This document shows positions 1-6,779 of a DNA stretch of 14,132 bases, piece after piece. Both the position numbers and the translations under genes were made by a program. A model generated the notes under the pieces. It made no database searches. It was not told where the DNA came from and saw nothing but the letters and a program-made list of their open reading frames with translations. Source of the DNA: Anaerococcus sp. (lineage in GTDB: Bacteria; Bacillota; Clostridia; Tissierellales; Peptoniphilaceae); the NCBI RefSeq assembly GCF_030825785.1, contig NZ_JAPJPG010000041.1:1-14132 (forward strand), in the 5' to 3' direction. Numbering within the stretch: the first letter of the stretch is position 1; the number at the start of each line of letters is the position of its first letter.

Positions 1-53
1 GTGTTATGCACGCCGCCAGCGTTTATCCTGAGCCAGGATCAAACTCTCATAAA
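1..53 (-). rRNA. 16S ribosomal RNA, 5' end (partial)
   Basis: The reverse complement reads TTTATGAGAGTTTGATCCTG followed by GCTCAGGATAAACGCTGGCG, the conserved first ~50 bases of bacterial 16S rRNA, including the site of the universal 27F primer. The gene runs leftward out of the window, so only its beginning is present. The mature 5' end is placed at about base 53 by comparison with the Bacillus TTTAT...GAGAGTTTG start; the exact nucleotide is uncertain by a few bases. It is transcribed from the promoters at 278-480. Confidence 0.96.
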
Positions 54-270
54 TAGTTTGTTATGAGAATCTTTTGATCAAGACTCTATCATTTACATCT
101 GACTTATATCAAATGCGTGATTTAAATTTTGTCCTCATCTTTTATATATATAAAGATAAGAATCATTGTACTCAAAGTATTAACTTTGGTTGTTGTTATT
201 GTATTCTATATAATTTATGATTATCATCTTATGATGTTAATCTCGGTTCAACGTCGCTTGTATCTTGCGA
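54..270 (-). other. 16S rRNA leader region
   Basis: This is the transcribed leader between the nearest rRNA promoter and the mature 16S 5' end, with no gene in it. On the minus strand its start carries the short inverted repeat GTCGC...GCGAC (plus 251-271), which could fold as a small hairpin. An ACTTTGAG stretch near 170-180 weakly resembles a boxA antitermination element. Just before the gene, CTCATAA and TTATGAG can pair. The hairpin and boxA readings are inferences. Confidence 0.6.
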
Positions 271-277
271 CTCTTAT

Positions 278-306
278 ATGATACTACATAAGTTTTTGTT
301 TGTCAA
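278..306 (-). promoter_or_regulatory. rRNA promoter, proximal to 16S
   Basis: On the minus strand a consensus -35 TTGACA (plus 301-306) is followed after exactly 17 bp by TATCAT (plus 278-283). The AT-rich GAAATTAT stretch just upstream of the -35 resembles an UP element. It is the nearest of three tandem promoters to the 16S gene. Confidence 0.85.
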
Positions 307-373
307 ATAATTTCATCATTTTTTTATGATTTTTTTAATTTTCCAAAGCTTTAAGCTCATGCGGTATAAGATA

Positions 374-402
374 AGTATACACCCTCAAGAGTGACTTGTC
401 AA
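374..402 (-). promoter_or_regulatory. rRNA promoter, middle
   Basis: On the minus strand, TTGACA (plus 397-402) and TATACT (plus 374-379) are separated by exactly 17 bp. An A-rich tract (GAAAAAATAT) lies directly upstream of the -35. The element points at the 16S gene about 320 bp away, with no other gene between. Confidence 0.87.
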
Positions 403-451
403 ATATTTTTTCTTTTAATATTTTCCGCTCGCTCTTGGAACGTGCCTTATT

Positions 452-480
452 ATAATACTATGGATTTTTCTTCTTGTCAA
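452..480 (-). promoter_or_regulatory. rRNA promoter, distal
   Basis: On the minus strand, TTGACA (plus 475-480) and TATTAT (plus 452-457) are 17 bp apart. The same GAAATTATTTGACAA block found at the proximal promoter is repeated here (plus 474-488), so the promoters look like copies of one module. Confidence 0.85.
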
Positions 481-509
481 ATAATTTCTTTTTTTATTTT
501 TCTTTCTAT

Positions 510-539
510 ATATATGCTATATTTATATATGCTATATTT
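510..539. repeat. Tandem 15-bp repeat, two copies
   Basis: The unit ATATATGCTATATTT occurs at 510-524 and again, identical, at 525-539. It lies between the distal rRNA promoter and the BCCT gene remnant in very AT-rich DNA and codes for nothing convincing. It may be a slippage product. Confidence 0.8.
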
Positions 540-565
540 GTTTCTATCCTTTTTCTTTAAGTTAA

Positions 566-838
566 CACAAAGGAAAGATTACCCCCTCCAATAAGAAGAA
601 AATAGTTTGGGGAGCTCTGCTTGCCCTTATAGCTATATCCCTCCTATTTTCTGGCGGTCTTACAGCTCTTGAAAATACCCTAATCATTGTAGCCTTGCCT
701 TTTTCTCTGGCAATAATTTTTATGATGATTTCCCTACTAATAGAGCTAAAACACGAAAAAAATAAAATGGGACTTTCAATAACGCCAGATAGGCTTCCAA
801 AAACAGATCAACCTTTCAAATCCTATAGCGAAGACTAA
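566..838 (+). pseudogene. BCCT-family transporter, C-terminal remnant (truncated)
   Basis: The plus-strand frame ending at TAA 836-838 is open back to a TAA at 563-565. It reads KGKITPSNKKKIVWG, then a hydrophobic stretch with SGGLTALENT and ALPFSLAIIFMMISLL, and ends in a polar tail. This matches the last two membrane segments and cytoplasmic tail of betaine/carnitine/choline (BCCT) transporters, which usually read NPSNK..KIIWG ... SGGL.ALQ..SI..ALPF. BCCT proteins are about 500 residues; only ~90 codons remain. There is no start codon or ribosome binding site before the homology, and the upstream DNA is rRNA promoter sequence. The remnant keeps its terminator. The loss is probably a deletion or recombination; an assembly join at the rRNA operon is the alternative. 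Confidence 0.82.
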
Positions 839-866
839 AAAAATCGCCTCCGGGCGATTTTTCTTT
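839..866. terminator. Bidirectional terminator
   Basis: A perfect 10-bp stem (839-848 with 853-862) encloses a TCCG loop, with A-tract on one side and T-tract on the other. It can end transcription of the BCCT remnant rightward and of the radical SAM gene leftward; the latter's stop codon is at its right edge (865-867). Confidence 0.9.
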
Positions 867-1746
867 ACCTAGCTTGCCTCTCATTTGTTGAGTTCAATAT
901 CTCAGGGCTTAGGTTTTCTAGGGCATAATTTAGTTTTTCCAATATTTTGTCCTTATTTTTAAATCTATGACTTACGTTTATGAGATTTACCATGTGTCCT
1001 GATGAGAAAAGAGCTTCGTCAGGATAGTCTAAATTTTCTACTAAGACTATTTGTTCCTTTATAATTTCTCCAAGGCTTGCTTCCTTAAAATCTCCTTCTT
1101 TCCTCATTTTGTAAAGCTCAGATCCATATTGGACCGATGTTGTCATAGGAAATATAGATTTGGCTGGGTAGATATTTAGAAATTCTGCCGTAGCCTTGGC
1201 ATTTACTTCTGAATTTCCACTTCCTGCCACTCCCATCATAAGGATGGCATGATAGCTTAGTCCTGCTTCTTTTATTTTACCTAGGGAATCCTTGTATTCT
1301 TCTAAGTTACAACCCTTATTTATCTTAAGTAGGGCTGGCTCGTAAGCTGTCTCCACTCCTATATATAATTCATCAAAACCCAATTTCTTTAACTCTTTAA
1401 GTTCTGCTACTGTTTTGTTCTTCATATTATAAAATGAGGCATATGAAGTTATTGTTTTGATATTTGGTAAATATTTATGGATTAATTCCCCTATTTCCTT
1501 AAGTTTTTCAAAAGATAGGGCGAAGGGATCTCCATTTAAGAGATAGATTCTTTCAAGATTTGGATAGTAAAATGCCAACTCCTCCAAGTCACTTATTATA
1601 TTTTCCTTGGGAGCTAGAGAAAAAGGTGTGTGTTGATACATAGTGCAAAATACGCACTTGTTGTGAGAGCATCCTCTAGTTACTTCCAAAAGAGGCGTCC
1701 TTGCCTCAAGGGGCGGCCTATATATTTCGTTTCCTGTATAATGCAT
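865..1746 (-). CDS. Radical SAM protein
   Basis: This 293-residue protein belongs to the radical SAM superfamily, which uses a [4Fe-4S] cluster to cleave S-adenosylmethionine. The cluster-binding cysteines are C26, C31 and C34 in RGCSHNKCVFCTMY, a CX4CX2C spacing rather than the common CX3CX2C. I recall this GCSHNKCxFC(T/S)MY form from a widespread clostridial family of unknown substrate. NGDPF (71-75) lies in the predicted barrel, and a GVET motif at about 135 is typical of the family. It starts at ATG 1744-1746 with AGGAGG only 4 nt upstream. It stands alone, diverges from the hemerythrin gene and ends at a shared terminator. The specific reaction cannot be assigned from the sequence. Confidence 0.9.
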   Translation of the reverse strand: MHYTGNEIYRPPLEARTPLLEVTRGCSHNKCVFCTMYQHTPFSLAPKENIISDLEELAFYYPNLERIYLLNGDPFALSFEKLKEIGELIHKYLPNIKTITSYASFYNMKNKTVAELKELKKLGFDELYIGVETAYEPALLKINKGCNLEEYKDSLGKIKEAGLSYHAILMMGVAGSGNSEVNAKATAEFLNIYPAKSIFPMTTSVQYGSELYKMRKEGDFKEASLGEIIKEQIVLVENLDYPDEALFSSGHMVNLINVSHRFKNKDKILEKLNYALENLSPEILNSTNERQAR

Positions 1747-1801
1747 ACATCCTCCTAATTAGATTATACAAGAAGGCTAGTAGTTTTCATAAAAACTCTA
1801 G

Positions 1802-1820
1802 TATAATATATAGAGGTGAT
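1802..1820 (+). promoter_or_regulatory. Promoter -10 and ribosome binding site of the hemerythrin gene
   Basis: A consensus TATAAT lies at 1802-1807, but no good -35 hexamer stands 16-18 bp upstream. GAGGTGAT (1813-1820) follows and pairs with the 16S anti-Shine-Dalgarno end. It fixes the start at ATG 1824 rather than the longer in-frame start at 1701, which would overlap the divergent radical SAM gene. The short distance from -10 to start implies a leader of only about 10 nt. Confidence 0.6.
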
Positions 1821-1823
1821 AAT

Positions 1824-2372
1824 ATGAAAGCTATAGAAATATTAGTAAAAGAACACGATCAGATAACAAAGTTTTTGGATAGGTTAGAGGAAGAATGTCT
1901 TTCTATTCTAAAGGATAAAACTATAGATGAGGAATTCTTCAGAGCAAGCATCTCCTTTATTAGAGAGTTCGCAGATGGAATCCATCACAAGAAGGAAGAA
2001 GATATACTTTTTAAATATATGATAGAAGAGCTAGGAGTTTTGGGAGAAAAAGTCATAAAAAATGGTATGCTAGTCGAGCATCAACTTGCTAGATCCTATG
2101 CGTTTAAGCTTGAAAACTCACTAAATTCTTACAAGAAAACAAAAGATGATAGAGATATCCTCCAGATTATCGCAAACTCTATGGCCTATGTAAATCTTTT
2201 AAGAGAGCATATAGATAAGGAGAATTCTACGGTATATACTTTCGCAGAAGATAGGTTAAAAGATGATATCAAAGAAAAAATCGAGAAAGAAAGTGATAAT
2301 AGACTAAAGGAAGACGAGCTATCCTATAAAAGAAAGGAAGAACTTCTTAACATTATTTTCAAAAAGTTATAA
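1824..2372 (+). CDS. Hemerythrin-domain protein
   Basis: This 182-residue, largely helical protein carries the HHE cation-binding pattern of bacterial hemerythrins. The likely diiron ligands are H11 (KEHDQI), H54 and E58 (GIHHKKEEDIL), H86 (VEHQLAR), and H129 and E133 (REHIDKEN). Such proteins bind O2 or nitric oxide at a non-heme diiron site, or store or sense iron. In an anaerobe, oxygen or NO handling is plausible but inferred. The length fits a stand-alone domain with a charged C-terminal tail of about 45 residues. There is no signal peptide, so it should be cytoplasmic. The start at 1824 is chosen for its ribosome binding site. It is the only long plus-strand gene in the window and ends at the terminator shared with the convergent ABC operon. 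Confidence 0.88.
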   Translation: MKAIEILVKEHDQITKFLDRLEEECLSILKDKTIDEEFFRASISFIREFADGIHHKKEEDILFKYMIEELGVLGEKVIKNGMLVEHQLARSYAFKLENSLNSYKKTKDDRDILQIIANSMAYVNLLREHIDKENSTVYTFAEDRLKDDIKEKIEKESDNRLKEDELSYKRKEELLNIIFKKL

Positions 2373-2381
2373 TCGTAATTT

Positions 2382-2419
2382 AAAGACATACTTAGTCTAA
2401 AACGACTAGTATGTCTTTT
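2382..2419. terminator. Bidirectional terminator between hemerythrin gene and ABC operon
   Basis: AAAGACATACTTAGTC (2382-2397) pairs with GACTAGTATGTCTTT (2404-2418) with one bulged base and a 6-nt loop, followed by a T-tract rightward and preceded by an A-run. It separates two converging transcripts and closes the ugp-like operon two bases before the ATPase stop codon. Confidence 0.88.
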
Positions 2420-2420
2420 C

Positions 2421-3563
2421 TTATGCATCTATAACTTCTTGTAGTTTTATAGGATCTACGTTTTTTTCAGGAAATGAAATACAAATTTCAGTTTCTATAT
2501 CAAAAATATAGGTGTTTTCCTCACTAATACTTATAGGAATTTCCTTATCAACTAATATAGGATCTTTAGAATCAAAGCGCATCACTATTGTTTCTCCCCT
2601 ATCGGTTCTAGTATAACCATAGGTATCTGATCCCATGTACTCAACATTCGAAAACTTAACTTTTATATCAGATTCCTTATCGTAGTTAAATTCTTCCGTC
2701 CTGATTCCTAGAAGGATTTTTCCCTCTTCTACTTTCTTTTCTAGAAGATCCTTCGTCTTAAAGTCAGGTAATTTAATCTTTCTAGAAAAAAGTTCTACAT
2801 AAAGCGAAGATCCTTCTTTTGTTAAATTGCTTTCGATTATGTTCATCTTAGGAGAACCAATAAATTCTGCAATAAATCTATTCCTTGGCCTATAATATAG
2901 GTTCAAAGGTGTATCAAATTGGACAAGTTCTCCTTGATTTAAAACTGCAATCCTATCTCCCATTGTCATAGCTTCTATTTGATCGTGAGTTACGTAGATA
3001 AATGTTGTATCTAACTCCTTATGAAGTCTGACTATTTCAGATCTCATCTCCACCCTTAGCTTGGCATCAAGATTTGATAAGGGCTCATCTAATAGAAAAA
3101 CCTTGGGATTTCTAACCATTGCCCTTCCCAAGGCGACTCTTTGTCTTTGTCCTCCAGATAATTGGGCTGGTTTTCTATCTAGGAGAGCTTCAAGTTGCAA
3201 TATCTTTGCAATTTTTTCAACCTTTTGATTTATATTCTCTTTCTTTTCTTTTTGCATCTTTAAAGCAAATCCCATATTATCCCTGATACTCATATGAGGA
3301 TATAGGGCATAAGATTGAAATACCATAGCTATATCCCTATCTTTGGGGTTTACATCATTCATCCTAGCTTCATCTATATACAAATCTCCCTTGCTTATTG
3401 GTTCAAGCCCTGCAATCATCCTAAGTGTTGTAGACTTCCCGCAGCCAGAAGGGCCAACTAGGACTACGAACTCCTTATCTTTTATATCAAGATTTATATT
3501 CTTTGCTCCTTCGAAGCCATTATCATATATTTTCCAAATATCTTCTAATTTTACTTTTGCCAT
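2421..3563 (-). CDS. ugpC: ABC transporter ATP-binding protein, UgpC/MsmX-type
   Basis: This 380-residue ATPase energises the importer encoded upstream. Its motifs are complete: Walker [10 protein letters not shown] (37-45), Q-loop Q83 in [10 protein letters not shown], signature LSGGQ (135-139), Walker B VFLLDE (155-160) and switch His H193. A C-terminal regulatory (TOBE-like) domain from about 240 is typical of the carbohydrate-importer (CUT1) ATPases UgpC, MalK and MsmX. The start is ATG 3561-3563, preceded by AAGGGG. A longer in-frame extension to 3650 would lie inside the upstream permease gene and lacks homology. It begins 2 nt after that gene's stop, so it is co-transcribed. ATPases of this type can serve several transporters; the ugpC name rests on context. 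Confidence 0.9.
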   Translation of the reverse strand: MAKVKLEDIWKIYDNGFEGAKNINLDIKDKEFVVLVGPSGCGKSTTLRMIAGLEPISKGDLYIDEARMNDVNPKDRDIAMVFQSYALYPHMSIRDNMGFALKMQKEKKENINQKVEKIAKILQLEALLDRKPAQLSGGQRQRVALGRAMVRNPKVFLLDEPLSNLDAKLRVEMRSEIVRLHKELDTTFIYVTHDQIEAMTMGDRIAVLNQGELVQFDTPLNLYYRPRNRFIAEFIGSPKMNIIESNLTKEGSSLYVELFSRKIKLPDFKTKDLLEKKVEEGKILLGIRTEEFNYDKESDIKVKFSNVEYMGSDTYGYTRTDRGETIVMRFDSKDPILVDKEIPISISEENTYIFDIETEICISFPEKNVDPIKLQEVIDA

Positions 3564-3565
3564 AA

Positions 3566-4441
3566 TTACCCCTTTACTGCTCCTGTAGTTAGTCCCTTTA
3601 CCATATTCTTTTGGGCGAACATAAATATTATTAGCGATGGTATCATACAAACTACAACCCCTGCTATCATCAAAAGCATCGATTGTGAATCTGCTGAATT
3701 TAGCATAGATATACCAATTTGCACCGTCCTATATCTATCAGATCCAGTTATAAGAAGTGGCCACATATACATATTCCATGCTCCCAAGAAAGATTGTACA
3801 GCCAAGGCTCCTATTGTCGGTTTTGAAAGAGGAATAAGGATTCTAAAGATAAAACCCAAATCACTTGCTCCGTCTATCTTACTTGCCTCATAAATTTCCA
3901 TAGGAAAAGATTTAAAAGCTTGTCTAAAGAGAAAGATTCCCATGGCACTAGTTAAGTAAGGTGCAACCAATCCAAAAAATGAATCTGTAAAGCCCCATCC
4001 AGAAATCATCAAGAAGTTCGAAATTATGGTAGTTTCTCCAGGAATCATAGTTGTCGCCATTATTATCGCAAATAGAATTCCCTTTTTCTTAAAATTTAGA
4101 AAGTGAAGGGCAAAAGCAGATAAAATTGCAGTTACCATTTGAAAGAAGGTTATGATTACAGAAACTATAAGAGAATTTATTATATAGCCTTCTATTGGGG
4201 CTATCTTAAATACATCCTTATAATTATTAATAGTTGGGTGTGCTGTAAAAAAAGTCTTGTCGTACAATTCATGACTAGGCTTTACACTCATAACGAAAGC
4301 ATAGATTATAGGAAATAGTACAAAGAAAACTACTATAATATTTAAAATCAATCTTAGTACTTCAGTCTTTTTAAGACTTCTTTTTATAGATTTTTCTTTT
4401 TGTTTAGCATTAATCTCTTTTACATTGCTACTTACTTGCAT
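3566..4441 (-). CDS. ugpE: Carbohydrate ABC transporter permease, UgpE-like
   Basis: This 291-residue inner-membrane subunit has about six transmembrane segments, the first at roughly 31-52 after a basic, cytoplasmic N-terminus. The EAA loop that docks to the ATPase reads [20 protein letters not shown] at 184-203. The C-terminus ends GLTTGAVKG, as in MalG/UgpE-type permeases. It overlaps the preceding permease gene by 14 bp and has GGAG 7 nt before its ATG, which suggests translational coupling. With the other permease it forms the heterodimeric channel. Confidence 0.9.
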   Translation of the reverse strand: MQVSSNVKEINAKQKEKSIKRSLKKTEVLRLILNIIVVFFVLFPIIYAFVMSVKPSHELYDKTFFTAHPTINNYKDVFKIAPIEGYIINSLIVSVIITFFQMVTAILSAFALHFLNFKKKGILFAIIMATTMIPGETTIISNFLMISGWGFTDSFFGLVAPYLTSAMGIFLFRQAFKSFPMEIYEASKIDGASDLGFIFRILIPLSKPTIGALAVQSFLGAWNMYMWPLLITGSDRYRTVQIGISMLNSADSQSMLLMIAGVVVCMIPSLIIFMFAQKNMVKGLTTGAVKG

Positions 4442-5285
4442 TATTGTCTCCGTTTGATCTAAAGGCTATGATTGTAAGAATCATAACTATAAAAAATAAA
4501 ACTACTGATTCAGCGGAAGCATAACCATACCTGTAGTTCATAAAGGCATTTTTATAAATATCATGCACTATTACATTAGTTGCCTCTCCTGGTCCACCTT
4601 GAGTAAGAAGCTTTATTTGTCCGAATGATTGGAAGGCATTGATTATATTAGTAACTACAACAAAAAACATTATAGGTCTTACTGAAGGAAGGGTAACATG
4701 CTTAAACTGATTCCAGTTATTTGCTCCATCAATTGAAGCTGCTTCATACAAGCTGTCATCTATTCCAGCTAGTCCTGATGAAAAGTACAAGAAATTCATA
4801 CCTGAGTTTAGCCATGCTGTAAGAATACCTACACTTACAAGAGCCCAATTAGGGTCGGCTAGCCAGTTGACATTTGTTTTTAAAATCACATTTAAAATTC
4901 CTACAGATTGGTTAAGCATTACTTTAAATACTAGAGCCATACCTGATGAAGCTATAGCTATAGGAAGAGAATAAGCAGCCGAGAATAACCTGATAGCTGG
5001 AAAATTTACTCTGCACAAAAGTGCTGTAGAAAATCCTATTAGAACACCTATAATTACAACTATAACAACATAAATCATGGTTACCTTTAGACTGTTCCAA
5101 AAAGAAGGGGAAGATAGAAGATCCGAATAATTTTTAAATCCAATAAAAAGAGTATTGGCCCCCATATTATCCGTTGCGTACAGACTACGAATAATAGTCT
5201 GTACGAAAGGATAAAATACAAATAGTGCTAATAGAGCCAGTGCTGGAAGCATGTAAAGATAGGCTTTATTATTGTATTTATTCAT
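4428..5285 (-). CDS. ugpA: Carbohydrate ABC transporter permease, UgpA-like
   Basis: This 285-residue membrane protein has six predicted transmembrane segments; the first is at about 9-32. The EAA loop is YEAASIDGANNWNQFKHVTL (180-199), and LTQGGP (228-233) is the conserved motif found in MalF/UgpA-type permeases. Its ATG shares a base with the stop of the binding-protein gene (TAATG), which is strong evidence of one transcript and coupled translation. The length is close to that of E. coli UgpA (~295). The substrate is assigned from the neighbouring binding protein. Confidence 0.9.
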   Translation of the reverse strand: MNKYNNKAYLYMLPALALLALFVFYPFVQTIIRSLYATDNMGANTLFIGFKNYSDLLSSPSFWNSLKVTMIYVVIVVIIGVLIGFSTALLCRVNFPAIRLFSAAYSLPIAIASSGMALVFKVMLNQSVGILNVILKTNVNWLADPNWALVSVGILTAWLNSGMNFLYFSSGLAGIDDSLYEAASIDGANNWNQFKHVTLPSVRPIMFFVVVTNIINAFQSFGQIKLLTQGGPGEATNVIVHDIYKNAFMNYRYGYASAESVVLFFIVMILTIIAFRSNGDNNASK

Positions 5286-6673
5286 TATTTGTTAACCTTG
5301 TTGTATGATTCTAAGGCAGCATCTATTTCTTCTGCCATCTTTTTGCTTGCATCTTCTGGGCTTATATTTCCATTTAGGACCTCTTCAATGTACTTTTCCA
5401 TAATTTGTCGAGATTCTTGATACACTGTTGCAAGTGCCCCTTGATCTTCTGGTTTTGAATCATGTAACTGATCGATTGCAGTCTCAAATTGTGGAGATTT
5501 CTTAATTAGATCTTTGAATTCCTGTGTCTCGAGTACTCCCTTATTTACTGGGAAATATCCAGTATTGGCATTCCAATATGTTTGGGATTCGACACTTACT
5601 AAGAACTTGATGAAATCCCATGTTCCTGCCATTTTTTCCTCATTACCTGAATTTATAGCATATAAAGATGCGCCTCCGATTGAAACTCCATTTTTATCAG
5701 AATCTTTTACAGATGGGAAATATGCAGTGCCAACTTCGAATCTATCTCCTACTTCTGATAATATTTGTGTAAGAGAAGCAGTTGATGCAAATGTCATAGC
5801 GCTTGTTCCTGAATTAAATTCTGCAGTTCCACCTTGTTTGCCAACATTAGGTGCTATACCTTCATCAGCTAGATCTTTCCATGACTTAAGTATATTAGTA
5901 ACACCACCATTTTCTTCGAATACTGATTTTGTAGGATTAGCTTTTCTACCATTTTCATTATCAAATAGGTCAAGCCCTTGTTTATTCATGAATTGATCAA
6001 TCCACCAACCATATACACTAAAGGAAATAGGCATATCTGTAACACCAGATTCCTTAAGTTTTTGACCTACAAGCTTCATCTCTTCCAAAGACTTTGGAAC
6101 TTCCACACCAGCTTTCTCAAACATATCCTTGTTGTAATAAAGAAGAGGTGTTGAAGAGTTAAATGGCATAGAGTTTAGTTTTCCATCTACTGTATAATAA
6201 GCAAGAAGATTATCTTCTAATTGACTTGTGTCATAATTTTCTTCATCGATAAAATCTTGCATAGGTTTGATAAGACCTGAGTCGATCATATATCTTGTTC
6301 CTAATTCAAAAACTTGAACCAAATCAGCGCCGACATCCTTGCCTGAAGCAGATGATCTAAGTTTTGTAAGAGCATCGTCGTATTCTCCTTGGAATTCTGC
6401 CTTCACAAAATATTTATCTTGTGACTTATTATATTCAGCAACTAGATGGTCTATGGCGTCGTTTAAATTACCACCCATTGAGTGCCAAAATACTATAGTT
6501 GTCTTGCCATCTGAACTAGTGGCATCATTGCTACTGTTTGATTCAGAGCTTTCACTATTTTTACTATCTTTTCCTGTATCAATTGATTTCGAATCCTCAT
6601 TACGTCCTGCACATGCAGTTAAAGTAACGAACATCAAGACTAACATTAGTCTGCTAGCGATTTTTTTAAACAT
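5285..6673 (-). CDS. ugpB: Extracellular glycerol-3-phosphate-type binding lipoprotein, UgpB-like
   Basis: This 462-residue precursor has a lipoprotein signal ending in the lipobox L18-T19-A20-C21. A Ser/Asn/Asp-rich linker to about residue 57 tethers the binding domain to the membrane. The landmarks follow UgpB in order: FWHSMGG (62-68), LVQVFELGT (118-126), MPFNSSTPLLYYNKD (169-183), a Gly-Trp-Trp at 222-224, SIGGASLYAI (331-340), NTGYFPVNK (370-378) and an Arg in the helix near the C-terminus. From the E. coli protein, which binds glycerol-3-phosphate and glycerophosphocholine, the same ligands are expected. ATG 6671-6673 is preceded by GGAGG. A longer start at 6724 would add 17 residues before the signal peptide and is rejected. 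It lies 106 bp downstream of the phosphodiesterase gene. Confidence 0.87.
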   Translation of the reverse strand: MFKKIASRLMLVLMFVTLTACAGRNEDSKSIDTGKDSKNSESSESNSSNDATSSDGKTTIVFWHSMGGNLNDAIDHLVAEYNKSQDKYFVKAEFQGEYDDALTKLRSSASGKDVGADLVQVFELGTRYMIDSGLIKPMQDFIDEENYDTSQLEDNLLAYYTVDGKLNSMPFNSSTPLLYYNKDMFEKAGVEVPKSLEEMKLVGQKLKESGVTDMPISFSVYGWWIDQFMNKQGLDLFDNENGRKANPTKSVFEENGGVTNILKSWKDLADEGIAPNVGKQGGTAEFNSGTSAMTFASTASLTQILSEVGDRFEVGTAYFPSVKDSDKNGVSIGGASLYAINSGNEEKMAGTWDFIKFLVSVESQTYWNANTGYFPVNKGVLETQEFKDLIKKSPQFETAIDQLHDSKPEDQGALATVYQESRQIMEKYIEEVLNGNISPEDASKKMAEEIDAALESYNKVNK

Positions 6674-6690
6674 AATTCCTCCATTTATTT

Positions 6691-6718
6691 TATTTCCTTT
6701 AGAATTATAAAGGAAATA
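6691..6718. promoter_or_regulatory. Inverted repeat overlapping the ugpB promoter (candidate operator)
   Basis: Perfect 11-bp arms TATTTCCTTTA (6691-6701) and TAAAGGAAATA (6708-6718) flank a 6-bp centre. On the minus strand a TATAAT (plus 6704-6709) lies inside it, about 30 bp before the ugpB start codon. A dimeric regulator bound here would block RNA polymerase. The regulator is unknown. No U-tract follows, so a terminator is unlikely. Confidence 0.65.
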
Positions 6719-6779
6719 TATCAAATTTTTTTATTAACTTTGTAATGTTTTTGTAAAATAAATCTATTTTTTATTAAAT

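Noticed and set aside
391..594. A 67-codon plus-strand ORF rich in Phe, Leu and Tyr between the rRNA promoters and the BCCT remnant.
   Set aside because: It has no ribosome binding site, reads through two rRNA promoter elements and the 15-bp tandem repeat, and its composition is just that of AT-rich DNA.
866..870. Cysteine spacing CX4CX2C in the radical SAM protein as evidence of a damaged cluster site.
   Set aside because: I recall the same GCSHNKCxFC form as conserved in a clostridial family, so it is a family trait and not a defect.
1701..1823. A 41-codon N-terminal extension of the hemerythrin gene.
   Set aside because: It overlaps the start of the divergent radical SAM gene, and the ATG at 1824 has a strong ribosome binding site and begins directly at the conserved domain.
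5514..5996. A 160-codon plus-strand ORF opposite the ugpB gene.
   Set aside because: It is a shadow of a strongly supported gene: no ribosome binding site, no recognisable domain, and the minus-strand frame is conserved.
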